From Forficula auricularia (lineage: Eukaryota; Arthropoda; Insecta; Dermaptera; Forficulidae): a stretch of 64,000 nt of DNA. The position numbers and the translations under genes are program-made. Below the pieces are notes generated by a model. It was not told the DNA's origin. It made no database searches and saw nothing but the letters and a program-made list of their open reading frames with translations. Below are positions 23,772-35,797 of this stretch, in pieces; positions within the stretch are counted from its first letter, which is position 1, and every line of letters starts with the position of its first letter. The DNA lies in assembly GCA_024734495.1 (NCBI GenBank), contig JALMQS010000225.1, positions 19,234,573-19,298,572 of the forward strand. Direction: 5' to 3'.

Positions 23772-25620
23772 TAAGTAACTTAGTTTCGAGATACATTATT
23801 GAAAAGTTGTGAATTCTGATTTTTTAAATATAATTTTAGCTGTTGATAAATAACTTTATAGAGGTCGCTAGAGCTGTCCTAGTTTAAATCCTTATTTTGT
23901 CCCATAGTGTTTTTATCCCTAGAATAGATCTCAGTGTCTTTATCTCCGTTGACCGTATGAGTTGATCTCTTCCTGTTGTGTCCCCTCGGGCACAATTTAT
24001 TATCTTTAAAAATACGAGTGAATTAAATAATAGGGCCGCCAGGCAAGCAGGCAACCTGCCGAACATACCGACTAATTATATTATTAGAATTGTCTTCAGC
24101 TGTATAAAACAATATAGTGACTGTTTTGTTAATTTTAAAATTTACATTATTTTGACTATATTTACATCTCCTCATTCATAAGGATCACGTATCATTTATA
24201 AAGAGAGTCATAGAGTAATCATAGAAGAAACAATTTAAAAAGCTATAGCAAAGACACAGGGAACAAAAATAACTATGAAAACGATTCAAAATATTGATAT
24301 TCATGTATTCATATATGTCGGTATTTTTCCAGTTAATTTAACGTATTTTAATCCGAATAAGTTAGAAGGTAATCGACGATAAAGTTGCAGAACATAGAGA
24401 ACAAATCATTAATTCACCATGAAAGAAAATTATTCATGCAAGAGAATACAAATATAATTTTCAAAATATCAATCTTTAATGGTAAATAATTCAAACTATG
24501 TTGAGTCTACAATACATCACTCAAGTGTCTTATTATATGACTAATCAAAATATATCTGATGTATGGATTTGGCATTTAAGATAAAAAATTTTGAAATATT
24601 CTATTATGAGTTAATAACGTGTTATTTTTCCTGGAATATTTAAGTTAACTAATAGAAAACTAGTAACCAAGTAACTAATAGAAAACACATGTAATTTTTA
24701 TAAATTACATCATCTTTAAAGAAGAATTTCCTATACAATTTATTAAATTATGAACAAGGTAAAACATTATTTGTATTTTTTTCTTTTTTAGTTAAACCAT
24801 TGTCTTATTCTTGTTGTACTTAATCAAAACTTTACCTTGTTAGGTAATTCAAGCTTTTGCATTTTTAATTTAATTCCCTATAGAATTTTTTTCGAGTCAA
24901 AAGAATTGTTAATAATTCGGAGACTTTAACGCATGAACACCATATTAAAAACAATTTATGTTGAGCCATCTTTGGATATTGAATAAAGATTTTTATTTTT
25001 TTATTTTAAATGAATTATTTTATAAATAATACTCATTTGAAAGATAATATAGGTGCAATAAATTCAATATAAATGAGTATAGTAGTATTTCTAAACAAAG
25101 ATTATAATAAACACATTCAAATCAGTAAATTTAAATTTATTAGTATAGTTGAGGTTCAAAGGGAATCCTGAGTTACACCACCCTGAGATTACATCCACTA
25201 CCTATGAATATACGAGTATATTTATTTAATTCTAAAATCTTAAATATCGAGTTTAAAATAAAATGAAAAAGAAAATTAATTAGTTTTATTGTTGAACATG
25301 ACTTAGGCCCGAAGCCAAATAATAAAAAAAAATATTTTACAAATATTGTAGGTGTATTTGTTTTATGAATATCTAATAAATAAGTGATGTAAATTAAGAT
25401 AACAATAAAATGGATATAATCTTATTGCTAATAAAATTAATAAAATGGATATAAAAATAAAAATGTATTTCTTTTATATTTCTAATGAGTTAATATGATG
25501 TATTAGTTAACCCTTGAGTGATAAATGTTAAGATTGTGAAATCTATCAGTATTAGAGACACTAACGGAACAGAAATGTCAAATAGAACTCCACCCCAATA
25601 AAACATTTTATAAAAAAAAA
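23772..25620. other. AT-rich gap
   Basis: Frames at 23884-24066 and 23978-24181 overlap on opposite strands and carry no domain. Nothing else was recognised. Confidence 0.35.
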
Positions 25621-25624
25621 CCCC

Positions 25625-25860
25625 AACAATTGTCGAGAAGAGGAACCAACGGTGAACATTACTCTCGATTCCGCTCACTTGTGCAGAATTTGTCCTGGCT
25701 GTATCCGTTTGCCAAGGTTCTTAAGGCGTGGTCTCGCCACTCCAGAATCCGTGCAAGGCCATGGACGCCGGGGGTCGAAGGGCAACCCTTTATCAAATGC
25801 TCACTGCCCATTTATTGCCTAACCAATTAGGGCGGAGATTTAAGGTGGAGTTCTGGTCGG
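25625..25860. other. GC-rich island of about 235 bp
   Basis: Raised G+C with CpG-containing words (GGCGTGGTCTCGCC, GGACGCCGGGGGTCGAAGGGC). A 66-codon frame (25630-25830, plus) covers most of it but has no recognised domain and no supporting splice sites. It could be an exon fragment, a regulatory sequence or an old repeat. Confidence 0.25.
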
Positions 25861-26077
25861 GTTACTTATGTTAATAGGTCGAAATAAGATCTACAACGAA
25901 AATCTTTACAAGCAGATTTCGTTTTATCTTTTCTAGAAACTAATTACAAATTTAAGACGGAATAATTTCTTATGTATGAGATAGGTGAAGAAGAACTAAT
26001 ATCACCAAGAGAGAACATTACATACTATTATAAGTATATTAGAAACAAAAATCTATAGATTATATGAAAAGACACTC

Positions 26078-26195
26078 AGCAGAAAAAAATAGTACTTCAT
26101 GTTCTATACATTGCATATAAATTGCCAAATGACGCAGAAAAATAGCACTTCATATTCTATTCCTACTATATATTGGTATAAGTTGCCAAATGACA
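26078..26195 (+). repeat. Tandem duplication, unit about 55-65 bp
   Basis: Two adjacent copies run from GCAGAAAAA through TAGTACTTCAT / TAGCACTTCAT to TTGCCAAATGAC. The following CAGAGAGCGTGCCGAG..TTGAAA is repeated at 29937-29970, indicating a dispersed repeat fragment. Confidence 0.6.
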
Positions 26196-26199
26196 GAAA

Positions 26200-27480
26200 T
26201 TGGCAGAGAGCGTGCCGAGTCTTGAAATAATGTTTCTCCGTACTAGTCAAGAGGGCTCGAACATTAGAGGAAATGCCCGAAGACATTTATAGCTCCCCAT
26301 AGATGTAACTTAATTCGTAAATAGATGCAGATTAGGAAAATAGATAAGATTTTAGAAATTGAATTTGTATCTTGAAAGAATGAAGATAATCAGGATCAGG
26401 TTTAGCTCGTTCACTGCTCTGGGCAAAAAAAAATTTTTTCCCTTTATATTTAATAGTATTGATATTATAAAGTAATAATATCAAACATTATTAACAGAGG
26501 TATTATAACTAATTATTATTATTATTTCAAAAAGTATTATTTTCTTATTGGTTTTTATTGATATTACTTTTCTCTTTCTACCAATTTTGATGTCCCTCCA
26601 ATTTGTCCTTTCCCTTTTAGATCAAACACTGAAGATAAAATAATTTCAAAAAAATACAAGAACGAAGATAATTCCTGTTTTTAGAAGTCATATAAAATAA
26701 TATTTGTTATTGAATAGATTGGAAAATAGCGTATATATTTATTGGAATGATTGATATTTATTTTTCAAAGAAATGTAAAAAAAGAATAGCCCTTTCAAAA
26801 AGTGATTGAGTTTGATTTAAGAGAGAAAAAAAATACTCTCAAGGTTTTTTGATGAAAAAATAATTAAAGTTCTCTAGGTATTGGTTGAACGAAAAACCTT
26901 TTTATATATCGTGATTGCATTTAGCCAAGACTTATTATTTGAAAAATGATTATTTTCGGTTGGAAAAAATGTGTCAATCAAATAAGGTCAAAATCATTAT
27001 TCGTTTTTTCCTTCATTTCTAGAACTTTATAATCAAGAACGTTTTGATTGTATTCTGTTTTCAATAAATATTAAATCAAAATTTTATAATTCATTAATTC
27101 TATTTAATAATATTTTTATACTCACACATTAGGTTGAAAAAGAGGCAAGAAATTGGACCTGGAGCTGAATTTATCTGAAATAATAATAAAAAATTAGGTA
27201 AAAAATTATTATCAATATAAATTGAAATGTACTAATATAATAATTATATAAGAACAATCGCTACTTTAGAGAAACTATAATTTCCCAATTTTTTTTTAGT
27301 TCAAGGGCTACATCAAAGTTTCAAGAAGTTGCCGGTGACCTTGGTCTAGGCTCTAAGATATATTTAATAGTCATTTCATTTTTGATAATTTTATTTATTT
27401 ATATAATTAGTAGATTTTTATAGTAAAAACTACATTTTATCCAATCGAAGGACGGACCCAGGGGATTCCATGTACCTCTG
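26200..27480. other. AT-rich gap
   Basis: No gene or well-defined repeat was recognised apart from the short dispersed match at its left edge. Confidence 0.35.
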
Positions 27481-27482
27481 AT

Positions 27483-27730
27483 TTTTTTTTGTAATGATAT
27501 TGATACAAGAATAAGTTGCACCAAAAGGTACAACCTCTGTAGTCTTGTATCGTGAAAAGATGAAGAGATTTCAGGGATTGGGTCGGAGTTGAAGGTATTT
27601 GTGGATGCAGGACTGGTAAGACTGAAGGTTATATATATGTAGCCGGGAAGACGGGTGGAGGAAGAGTTCCACTCTTTAGAAGTCATAAGGATAAACGAAT
27701 TGGCGAATGCGTTTGTTCAGTTAATATTCA
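27483..27730 (-). pseudogene. Diverged 3' end of a jockey-type retrotransposon
   Basis: On the minus strand the translation TNAFANSFILMTSKEWNSS aligns with the C-terminal signature in the copies at 13.36 and 56.21 kb. The remainder is diverged. The UTR keeps CTTTTCACGAT, GTTGTACCTTTTGGTGCAAC and an A-rich end at 27483. It is 5'-truncated and clearly older than the other copies. Confidence 0.6.
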
Positions 27731-27734
27731 ATTT

Positions 27735-28418
27735 AATCGCGTAGGGGTGTTGGTTCGTAGAAAATTGTGTATTTCGCGTAAATGAAGCTCTTGAAAGGGT
27801 TTTTGATTTTATCTCGTCATAACAAAAGCCATGGCATTATCTATAAAAAAGATAACGGGCCGGGATAGTTCATGACTATTAAATAAAGTCTAATATTTAT
27901 AATTTAGAAAAAAATAATATGATATCGTCAAGGACTTTAAAATTTTAATGAAATCGATATGAAGCAATAAATCTGAGAAAGGAGCACATTTTTCATTTTC
28001 AAGCATTAAAATTTAACCAAAATTTGTTATTAATAATAATGGAAAAAATATTATTACTAATCATAATGGTAGATGAAAAAAAATAATCAAAAAAACTAAT
28101 AAATCATGAAATATATAATAACTAATGAATATTCTTTAAGGTCAAATAGGTTAAAAGAAATGTTCATTGAACAAGAGAGCCCAGGGGATATTTCCTGAAG
28201 CAGACCACTAGTTGAAAACCTTGACATCTAGCAACACCTACATCCGCTCCAGCATCGAACAAGAAATTCTCCAGAGAAACAAATTGGTTAGAAACTAGAA
28301 AATGAGCATGAAAATAGAAGAGAAATAAAATGTTGATCTAGAGTCATAAATTATTTATTGGATCAATTTTAAATAAGTAGAAAAATATAAATTTATAGGC
28401 TTTAAATTTTGTTAATAA
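27735..28418. other. AT-rich gap
   Basis: Nothing recognised. A slightly GC-richer patch at 28170-28280 has no frame. Confidence 0.35.
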
Positions 28419-28483
28419 AGTAAAGGGTGTGTAGTTTCCCAGTGGATGAAATAAAACTCAAAGAGGTTTATACAAACTCAATA

Positions 28484-28512
28484 TATTTCGGATTATTAGT
28501 CCATCATCAGGA
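28484..28512 (-). ncRNA. Hammerhead-like motif in left arm of 28.4 kb palindrome
   Basis: On the minus strand CTGATGA (28510 to 28504), unpaired T, GGA / TCC stem II with a 7-nt loop, and GAAATATATT follow one another. The TATA stem III loop parallels family B. Stem II has only 3 bp, so support is weak. The right-arm copy begins at 28560 on the plus strand, is cut by the SINE after GGACT and resumes at 28852. Confidence 0.3.
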
Positions 28513-28572
28513 TTTACAGCTTAAAACTGTAAAGTTGTAAGCTGTTAAGCTGTAAACTCCTGATGATGGACT

Positions 28573-28839
28573 CTTCTTCGAATGCCATACCCGAAACGGG
28601 AAACATATACCAGTGCTGAGTGTGTTTAGTTGTTTTACACAGATATAAGGGACCTACTTTTAACGCCGGTTCCGAACGGCTAATTTGGAGAGGTCACTTG
28701 GCAATTATACTCTTGGTAGGTTGCCATTACTTTCTAAGAGGAGGCGACTGCAAATATCTATCAGCCGAGACTCGGTCTCGAACCAGCGATCTCCGAGTCA
28801 GCGACCCAACACTCTAGCCACTGACACACATTCGCCTCT
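28573..28839 (-). repeat. tRNA-derived SINE (family 2), full length, with target duplication
   Basis: It is flanked by TGATGATGGACT at 28561-28572 and 28840-28851, an exact 12-bp duplication. On the minus strand the head has a box A-like TCAGTGGCTAGAGTGTTGG and a B box GGTTCGAGACC. The body contains CGTTCGGAACCGGCG, and the 3' end reads CCCGTTTCGGGTATGGC-TTCGAAG without a poly-A tail. Other copies lie at 41127-41306 (plus, 5'-truncated) and 46556-46832 (minus). Short frames across this region are artefacts. Confidence 0.75.
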
Positions 28840-28929
28840 TGATGATGGACTAATAATCCGAAATATATTGAATTTGTATAAACCTCTTTGAGTTTTATTT
28901 CATTTACTGTGAAACTACACACCTTTACT

Positions 28930-29655
28930 ATTAATAATATCATGTTTCACCTAAAACCTACACCACTTTCTCTAAGTAAAAAAAATTTAAATTTTGTTCA
29001 AAATCTGAAATTTGTCAGTACACTCAGGGGAGGCTGAAATATATAATTTCAGAAATTTTTGGATTTTTTTTGCATAAATAAGCTACACAAACAAGAATAA
29101 GTAAGGGATGTATTTAATTTTTTTATGTATTTAAAATGTCTGGAAAGTGGAGGAAATAACTTTTAAACATGATTTTTCTGTTTGTATGTATGTGTTTCTG
29201 TATATCAATACTCGGAATAGCTCAAGAAAAATCAAATTAATTTTAATATTATTGTCCTGGGTTGATTTTTGAAAAATTCCATCTTAAAAAAAAAAAAAAA
29301 AAAAAAAGAAACTCAAAAAAGATGCTTAAATCTTTACATTAATTATCAAATTTTAATTGTTAAGTTAAAAGAAATAATATACAGTGAATCAATCCGATTT
29401 AATTTAATTCGAATGTCATCTCAAGAGGAGAAAAGACCACAGATAGAAAAATATTGCTCTGCTCAATTAACGTTTAAGCAGCTTCCCGGATGAAAAAAGA
29501 CGAGTCATGACAAGTTTCAGTAAGGATAGAAATTATTCTAATTTCTGTTATTCTAGAAAGACATTTGGACTAGAACGAAGTTCTTTATATATTATGAGAA
29601 TAAAGAAATAATCAATGGTTAGTGACCGAAATACAGATTTAAAGTATATATATAT
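28930..29655. other. AT-rich gap with poly-A run
   Basis: An uninterrupted A-tract lies at 29286-29307. The frame starting at 29269 merely reads through it. No gene was recognised. Confidence 0.4.
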
Positions 29656-29660
29656 AAATA

Positions 29661-29710
29661 CAGTAAACTCCCGATTATCCGTGTTCGTATTATCCGTGCA
29701 TGATTTTTTT
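29661..29710 (+). mobile_element. Pogo/Tigger-like transposon end
   Basis: CAGTAAACTCCCGATTATCC preceded by TA matches the typical terminal repeat of pogo-group elements as I know it, and is followed by a second ATTATCCGTG. No matching opposite end or transposase was found within the next kilobase, so this is an isolated remnant. Confidence 0.5.
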
Positions 29711-30427
29711 TTAATTATTAATCGCATTAGTCACAACATGGCCTTGAATTATCTTGACAGTAGAAAAATATTTTTTATTTAGATATATATGTAAATAATT
29801 TGGAAGAAAAATGATGAAAAAATTCTCTCGACTAGAATTTTTCACTATCTTGTCAGCGAACGGTTCAAACTAGAAAACTGAAATTGAATACAAAATAAAC
29901 TTCAACTCTATATCTCAAACCAAAAAATTGAAATTCTCAGAGAGCGTGCCGAGACTTGAAAATGTTTTCAACTTTTTCACCAATTCGCCTTTGGCATTCC
30001 AACGAATAATGAGTTTCATTAAATTTTTCAAGTTTATTTCTGAGATCTGTTTTTGTTAAATAGCTGTTTTCGACAAGTTAGTTTGACTAAACAGGATTAA
30101 TTAGAAAAATAAAATAAAAAAACACTAATTAACCTATTTAGAGTGTATGCTCTGCTATTATTTTAAATAGAAACAAACCGAAAGTACCATAAATTGATCC
30201 GAATTTTTTTCTATCCCCTTGGCCTCGGGAACTAATGCCCATTTAGCCAAAATCCGAAAATTAAAAAATATAAAAAATAAAATCTTTCCTCCAATCTAAC
30301 GATAGGTCCTAGAAATTTTGAAGAAATCATTAAAACAGATTAAATGTTTGTGTGGAAGCATGTATTGTCTAAAGCGCCTGTTCATAGGCAACCATTAACA
30401 CAAAGCTTACTTCTGATCGCTTTAGAT

Positions 30428-31175
30428 CAGCGGTCGGGGAACGGGGGTAAATTAACCCAAATAGGGTAACACTGAAACTATCGGAGGTAATTAGGACATT
30501 TTTATTATTTTCTATTTTATAAACTATTATAGTATTTTTACTTTGGTAGCTTTTCCAGGAATTCAAAATCGTAAAATTAATAAAATCTAAAAAAAATATA
30601 AAAACATTAATAAAAGTTATGCGTTTTTTTAACAAAGTCTTTTTATAAATCAGTCACTTAAGCCCATCAGCAAAGTCCCTTTTTCAATTTCAAGCCAACT
30701 TCACTATTGTTATTTTGCCCAAACAGTTAGTTTTCGGCACCTCCACATAGCGCTAGCTTTCTTTTCATTTAAACTTTATACAATATTTTATTTATTTTAT
30801 TAAAGCTTTAAAAATAATTGTAACTAAACCGAGTTATACTCACCCATCAATAACTATTCAATAGTCTGAAGAAGGAGAGAAAAAAGTCTCCGAAACGTCG
30901 GAAATTGAATAAAATTTAAATAATTTATGGACTGCCTTTCATTATAACCTACTTATTTATAACTAAATCTGAATGTTTAAAAAATGATTTGTTAATGGTT
31001 TCATTTATTATTTGTAGTATTTGTACATATACGAAAATGATGAGGATGAAGGAAAAGTATAAAGTTAAGAAAGGGGTCGAGAAATTTAGTTTTTTTGCTT
31101 TTCTGAATGTAGGGGTAACAGCGACCTACGCAAAAATATTTTGGGGTAATGGCTAAAAAAGTTCCCCGCCCTCTG
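30428..31175. mobile_element. 748-bp non-autonomous hAT element carrying a ribozyme-like unit
   Basis: It is flanked by CTTTAGAT at 30420-30427 and 31176-31183, an exact 8-bp duplication. The inverted ends are CAGCGGTCGGGGAAC and GTTCCCCGCCCTCTG, matching the CAG..GGGGAAC style of hAT ends. The interior has no transposase frame; the minus-strand frame at 30369-30635 crosses the left end and is spurious. A hammerhead-like motif lies at 30855-30911 inside the element. Confidence 0.8.
30855..30911 (+). ncRNA. Hammerhead-ribozyme-like motif, family C
   Basis: Distal stem I TATTCAA (30855-30861) pairs with TTGAATA (30905-30911). CTGAAGA lies at 30866-30872, followed by an unpaired A, stem II GGAGA / TCTCC (30874-30878 and 30887-30891), and GAAACGTC at 30892-30899. 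Stem III is the minimal self-complementary ACGU. All helices are fully paired, making this one of the better-preserved candidates. Confidence 0.6.
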
Positions 31176-31183
31176 CTTTAGAT

Positions 31184-32460
31184 GCTACGAGCGCTAGGAA
31201 AACTAAAACAGATTTAAATTAAATTTTACACTTTCAAGGTCATCAAAAATCTCAACTAAACTAATGTAGTCTTTGTATAGCAGCAAATTCAGAAATGTAT
31301 ATTTACTCAATTAATAATTTATTAAAAATTATCCCTTGACAGAGCTCCATTAGGAAAATATAGTATTAGAGCTTATGTAATTTGATACTGGAAAAAATGT
31401 AAGAATGGAGCTGAAAAATTGCAAAATAACTGAAAAATCCTGATGTAATATAATACTATTGGCAAGCCGATACATAGCTAAAGTTTCAAATTTATTCCCT
31501 TGGGATTTACTGTTTTTAAGATATCAATATTATACATATAGCTAGAGAACGATATTTTTGCCCCTGGATGAGAATTACTTTTGTAAGCCTTTCATTCCTT
31601 TCTAGAAATTGATCTTTAAGGGGTGGTTAATATCTCCTTGCATTCAATTAAAGGAAAAATAAATTAAATAAAGTTTCATCTTATAATGATGAAGAGGTGT
31701 ACCATAACTTTTCCTTAGCGCAGTCAATTATCATTGGTAGGACAAAAACCGTTGAATAGTTGTAAAATGAGCATAGTTACTATTCTCAAAGGTTAAATCA
31801 TGGTAGAAGAAAGTATTTATATAATTTACGCAGTTAGCTCATCGGAATTGCCTTGAATACTGGAGGAAATCTTTTGTTTTAAGATAATCTTAATTTGAGA
31901 GTATTTACACCTTACAGGGAGTTAAGGGTTGAAGTTACAGATTTTGCATGATCTTAAATCGATTGACGATTGTAAACGTTTATTGTGTATTTTTCAGTTT
32001 AAAAATTAAAACAGAAATGTTAAAGTCAACTAGAGTATATTTTCTCATAAAGAAATTATTTTCAATCTCCTGAGAAGGATGAAAGTATAATGGAAAATAA
32101 TTATTTAAGAGTTCAAGGCGCAGATAGAAGCAGACTTTAGAATTCCTAAAGAAATGAGATCGTCTTATCTACAAGGCCGAGCTGTTATGGATCATTTTTA
32201 TTACATGCCAGAAGGGTTTCTTTAGAAAAGTTAAGCCTTCTATTTCTATCCAGCAAAGTGAACTGATTTATTCGATTTGGCATTAGTCAATAGAATGGCT
32301 TTTGATTTTTGAAAAAGTTCAAAATTCGAAACAACCATCTTTTATTTAAATAATTAATTTAACGATTTAATCTTTTGTGAGTTACTTTTTTGAAAAAAGA
32401 TGGAATTTATTTTATTTAGGAACGAATCTAAGTTTTTATTAGAAATATTTTTACATTGTA
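31184..32460. other. AT-rich gap
   Basis: No gene, repeat or structured RNA was recognised. Confidence 0.35.
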
Positions 32461-32463
32461 AAT

Positions 32464-32550
32464 CAGGGCTACGTCCCCTCAGGAATCGAACCCAAGCACT
32501 AAATTGCTTGCCGGGCAGTTAGCCAAAACCTTAGGACAAATCTCTCTCCG
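32464..32550 (-). repeat. tRNA-derived SINE fragment (family 3)
   Basis: The minus strand reads GGCTAACTGCCCGGC, GTGCTTGGGTTCGATTCC (B box) and GAGGGGACGTAGCCCTG, in the same order as 5490-5575. Confidence 0.45.
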
Positions 32551-32552
32551 AT

Positions 32553-32640
32553 ATGCAAAATATATAAGAGAAAAAGCTAAATATTTTTCACATAAATGCA
32601 ACATATATAAGAAAAAAAGCTAAATATTTTTCACATAAAT
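32553..32640 (+). repeat. Tandem duplication, unit 44 bp
   Basis: Two adjacent copies of GCAAAATATATAAGAGAAA / GCAACATATATAAGAAAAA followed by AAGCTAAATATTTTTCACAT differ at very few positions, implying a recent duplication. Confidence 0.8.
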
Positions 32641-32924
32641 TCGGGCCGAAAAGTTTTATTCAGGGTGTTTTATTGAACCCAGCGCATCCAAATTTGGCTA
32701 ATACCTCCTCCTTCATCTAATACTTTTTCACTCCTTTCAATTAGAAGGGAAAAGCAAAAAATCAGGCTAAAGTGAAAATAATTTTCAGTGTCGGACCCTT
32801 CATTTAAACTCTATGGCATGGCTATGTGTTTAAATTTAGAGCCGCATATTAAACAAATAAAGATTAAATTTTTCGTGATACATAATAGATATGTCAAATG
32901 AGTCCACCTCGGAGGTTATATATG

Positions 32925-33000
32925 ATTGGCCCAGGTTGCTATACTTGGCACTCGGGTTCGATTCACTGGGGAGTAACACAACCCTTCTAACATGTGATCA
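32925..33000 (+). repeat. tRNA-derived SINE fragment (family 3), plus strand
   Basis: GGCCCAGGTTGCTATAC, TTGGCACTCGGGTTCGATTC (B box), then GGGGAGTAACACAACCCTTC. It parallels the fragments at 5.5 and 32.5 kb. Confidence 0.4.
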
Positions 33001-34760
33001 AAATTATCCACGACAATTCAAATTCAGTAGATGACACGCTCTTGGGATTTCTTTAAAAAATAATTATATTTATAGCCAAGATCTAGACTTTCTCTTAAGT
33101 TACATAAAAATTACAGCTTCCTAGCAAACCCTTTATTGGAACAATATATGAATCAAAATTGAGACATGATAAAATAAAGGGCCATCCTGAATATTTCGAA
33201 AGGTTTTCAATTCCGAAATTCTATTGGATTTAGGAAAGTTCGGAACTTAAATATGTTTTTAGGCATACTGTAATATTTATAAAGCAAAATAAAAATAAAA
33301 AATTAAAAAATAAATAAATCTGAGTTATTATATAACCTTATAAAAATTAAACAAGAAAGACCAATTTCAATTACTCAAGATCGGATATTTCATTGGAATA
33401 TTTTATTTCATCATTACCTGTAGTCCAACTGTTAAATGAATAAATATAATATATTTTGTTGTTAATTAAATGACGACACTTTAATTGGAATTAGGGCACA
33501 AACAAATACAGGGAAGCCGAAGATAATTAGAAAGTGGATAGGAGATTTTTGTGGCCGGATCTAGTTCCAGTTGATTGGATTAATCGGAGAAGGAAGATAT
33601 CGATTCAATCTGAAATTTGCATCGTTGGTGCAAATGAGCCAAAGAGATGGTGAAAGAAAGGAGAAAAAAATTGATTTGAAAATTATAAATTATTCAAGCA
33701 AGAAGAGATTTTTTTCTAATTCTATCCTTTTTTTGATGTTTTAATAAATATAGTTTCACTTGGGTAAGATATTATATGAAAAAATTCAATTATGATCAAT
33801 AAATTTTGTAAAAATTAATTGATAATGGTCACATAATAATTACTAAAAATTAACTTTTGCAATTTCATTATGCCGATAAAAACAAAATTTAATACTTTCA
33901 ATAATAGAGGAAAGTTGTTTCACATTTTTAAAGATATATTATTTATCAAAATCGAATCTAAATTATTAATTGTTTTAAATTCTTGTATATAATCAAAAGG
34001 TTAATTTAAAAAATACTAATTGAAAAAAATTTAATTTAATTATCAAGGTTGTGATTCTAAGGAGGTTCGGGACAGCTTATCTTTCTGATTGATCTTCGAA
34101 AAATGTTTTGTATTTCTCCAGAGTGACAACGTCTGCATACTAAATATTTTAATAAAAAAATTGTTAATAATGAGGTTACAATACAAATCTTTGTTTTGAT
34201 AATAAAAATAAAAAGAATATTGAGATAAATTTTTTCCCAGTATAAAAACATTTATTTAACATAACAAAAACACCAGTGCTTTTGTTATATTCTGTTGGTT
34301 GAAAATAACTTTTTATTTTTTACATTTATGAGTAACTAATTAACTAGACTGTCAAATCTATTCAAAAATGTATCATTCGATTCATAAAAGTTGAATTATT
34401 GATCTGCATAAATTTGTTGAAAATGGTATAATTAGTATAGAAGTTATAGCCCTTTTAAAAGCTCGCTCCATTTACTTCCATGTTAAAAGGACAATTTTCA
34501 ATCATTTATTTCTCGGTAATAGGACGGACGATCAATTTCAAATTTCAGAAATAAATATTTAATATATCAATGATTCAATAGTAAAAATTTGAGAATTTTC
34601 TTATAAGATGATAAACAGTCACGAACCCCCTTAATAAAGCATCTAAATTATTGTTATGTAATTTATCCTTAATTTAAAAAAATATATTAATTATGATTCA
34701 AAATCATATTATTAAATTATGTATCGCAGGGGCTTTATTGTGACTTGAAGAATTTATACG
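33001..34760. other. AT-rich gap
   Basis: A moderately GC-richer segment at 33485-33670 lacks a frame or repeat partner. The frame at 34057-34251 has no domain. Confidence 0.35.
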
Positions 34761-34765
34761 TTCTG

Positions 34766-35797
34766 GTTTACACTTGTAAAATTTTCATGCAGGAGAGAGA
34801 GGAGGAGGGAGAATTCGATTGATTTGATCGGAAGGATTAATTGGATGGATTAATTTCCGCAATATGGTATTGGAATAATTATCGGAAAAGAGGTTTTTTA
34901 TCTAATTAGATTTTTCCTCTTTTAAAAACAAGGACTAAATATGAATAAGGACACTCGATGGTGGAGAACAATCTCCGGAATCGAAGCTAAAATACAAGGT
35001 ATACATTAATTAATGTAAAATAATTGGTTTAATAAAATTTATAAAAAAATAAAATAAAACTTGTAAAATTTTCATGAGAGAGGGAACCAATCGACTTGAT
35101 TGGAGAATAATGGAATTGAAATAATTATCGGAAAAGAGGTTTTTTTATCTAATTAGATTTTTCCTCTTATTAAAAACAAGGACTAAAGATGGTGGAGAAG
35201 TAATCTCCGGAATCGAAGCAAAAATACAATGTATACATTAATTAATGTAAAATAATTGGTTTAATAAAATTTATAAAAAAAAAACTTGTAAAATTTTCAT
35301 CCTCTAATAATGGGACTCTACAGGACCTAACGCTCATCTTTCATCATAGCATCATCATTTTCCTCTGATTCTTTCCTTTCTTTTATAAATAACGGCAAAG
35401 AGGTTTTTTATTTCGTAAATTTTTCCTCTTACTACAAATACGGACTAAAAACATTATCGCAAGCACGAGAAGATCAAGAACAGTCGATGGTGGGGATGTA
35501 ATCTCCGAAGTCGAAGCTCAAATAAAATGTATACGCTAATGCATGTAAAATAATTGATTCAATTATTATTATTTGTAAAATTTTCATCTTTTTCTCTGTT
35601 TCTTTTCTTTCTTTCATTCATAAATAACAGAAAAGAGGTTTTTTATTTTATTAATTTTTTCCTCTTATTAAAAAACAAGGACTAAAAAGATTATCGCAAG
35701 CTCAAGAAGATTAAGTACAGTCGATGATGGGGAAGTAAGTCTCAAATTCAATGTATTCTTTATTTCAGGTAAAACAATTGGTTCAATAAATGTATTT
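34766..35797 (+). repeat. Tandem array of four diverged units with conserved hairpins
   Basis: Four units of roughly 235-265 bp begin hairpins near 34884, 35130, 35394 and 35629. Each has AAGAGG..TTTTT, an AT centre (ATCTAATTAGAT in units 1 and 2) and TTTTCCTCTT, then CGGACTAAA or AAGGACTAAA, CGATGGTGG and a second hairpin (GGAGA ... TCTCCGGAATCGAAGC in units 1-2). Units 1-3 add a (G/C)TATAC(A/G) segment, and units end ACTTGTAAAATTTTCAT. Units 3 and 4 share an extra ATTATCGCAAGC. No open frame. The last unit is interrupted by the SINE at 35798. Confidence 0.7.

Larger units (their letters stand above)
28419..28929. mobile_element. Palindromic element with hammerhead-like arms, split by a SINE
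   Basis: The left arm (AGTAAAGGGTGTGTAGTTTC ... AAACTCAAAGAGGTTTATAC ... ATATTTCGGATTATTAGTCC) is the reverse complement of the right arm ending GAAACTACACACCTTTACT. Removing the SINE at 28573-28839 restores a palindrome of about 230 bp with a small loop. Each arm encodes CTGATGA-T-GGA...TCC-GAAA-TATA-TT. No coding capacity. Confidence 0.7.

Noticed and set aside
28484..28860. Overlapping frames at 28620-28943 as a small gene.
   Set aside because: They lie within a tRNA-derived SINE and the palindrome it interrupts.
34930..35510. CGATGGTGGAGA...TCTCC-GGAATC in the tandem array as another hammerhead.
   Set aside because: The required CUGANGA is absent in every unit and no UH cleavage position follows in a fixed place.
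34766..35797. CRISPR-like array because of regularly spaced repeats.
   Set aside because: Eukaryotic context, units of 235-265 bp that diverge along their full length, and no short identical repeats with unique spacers.
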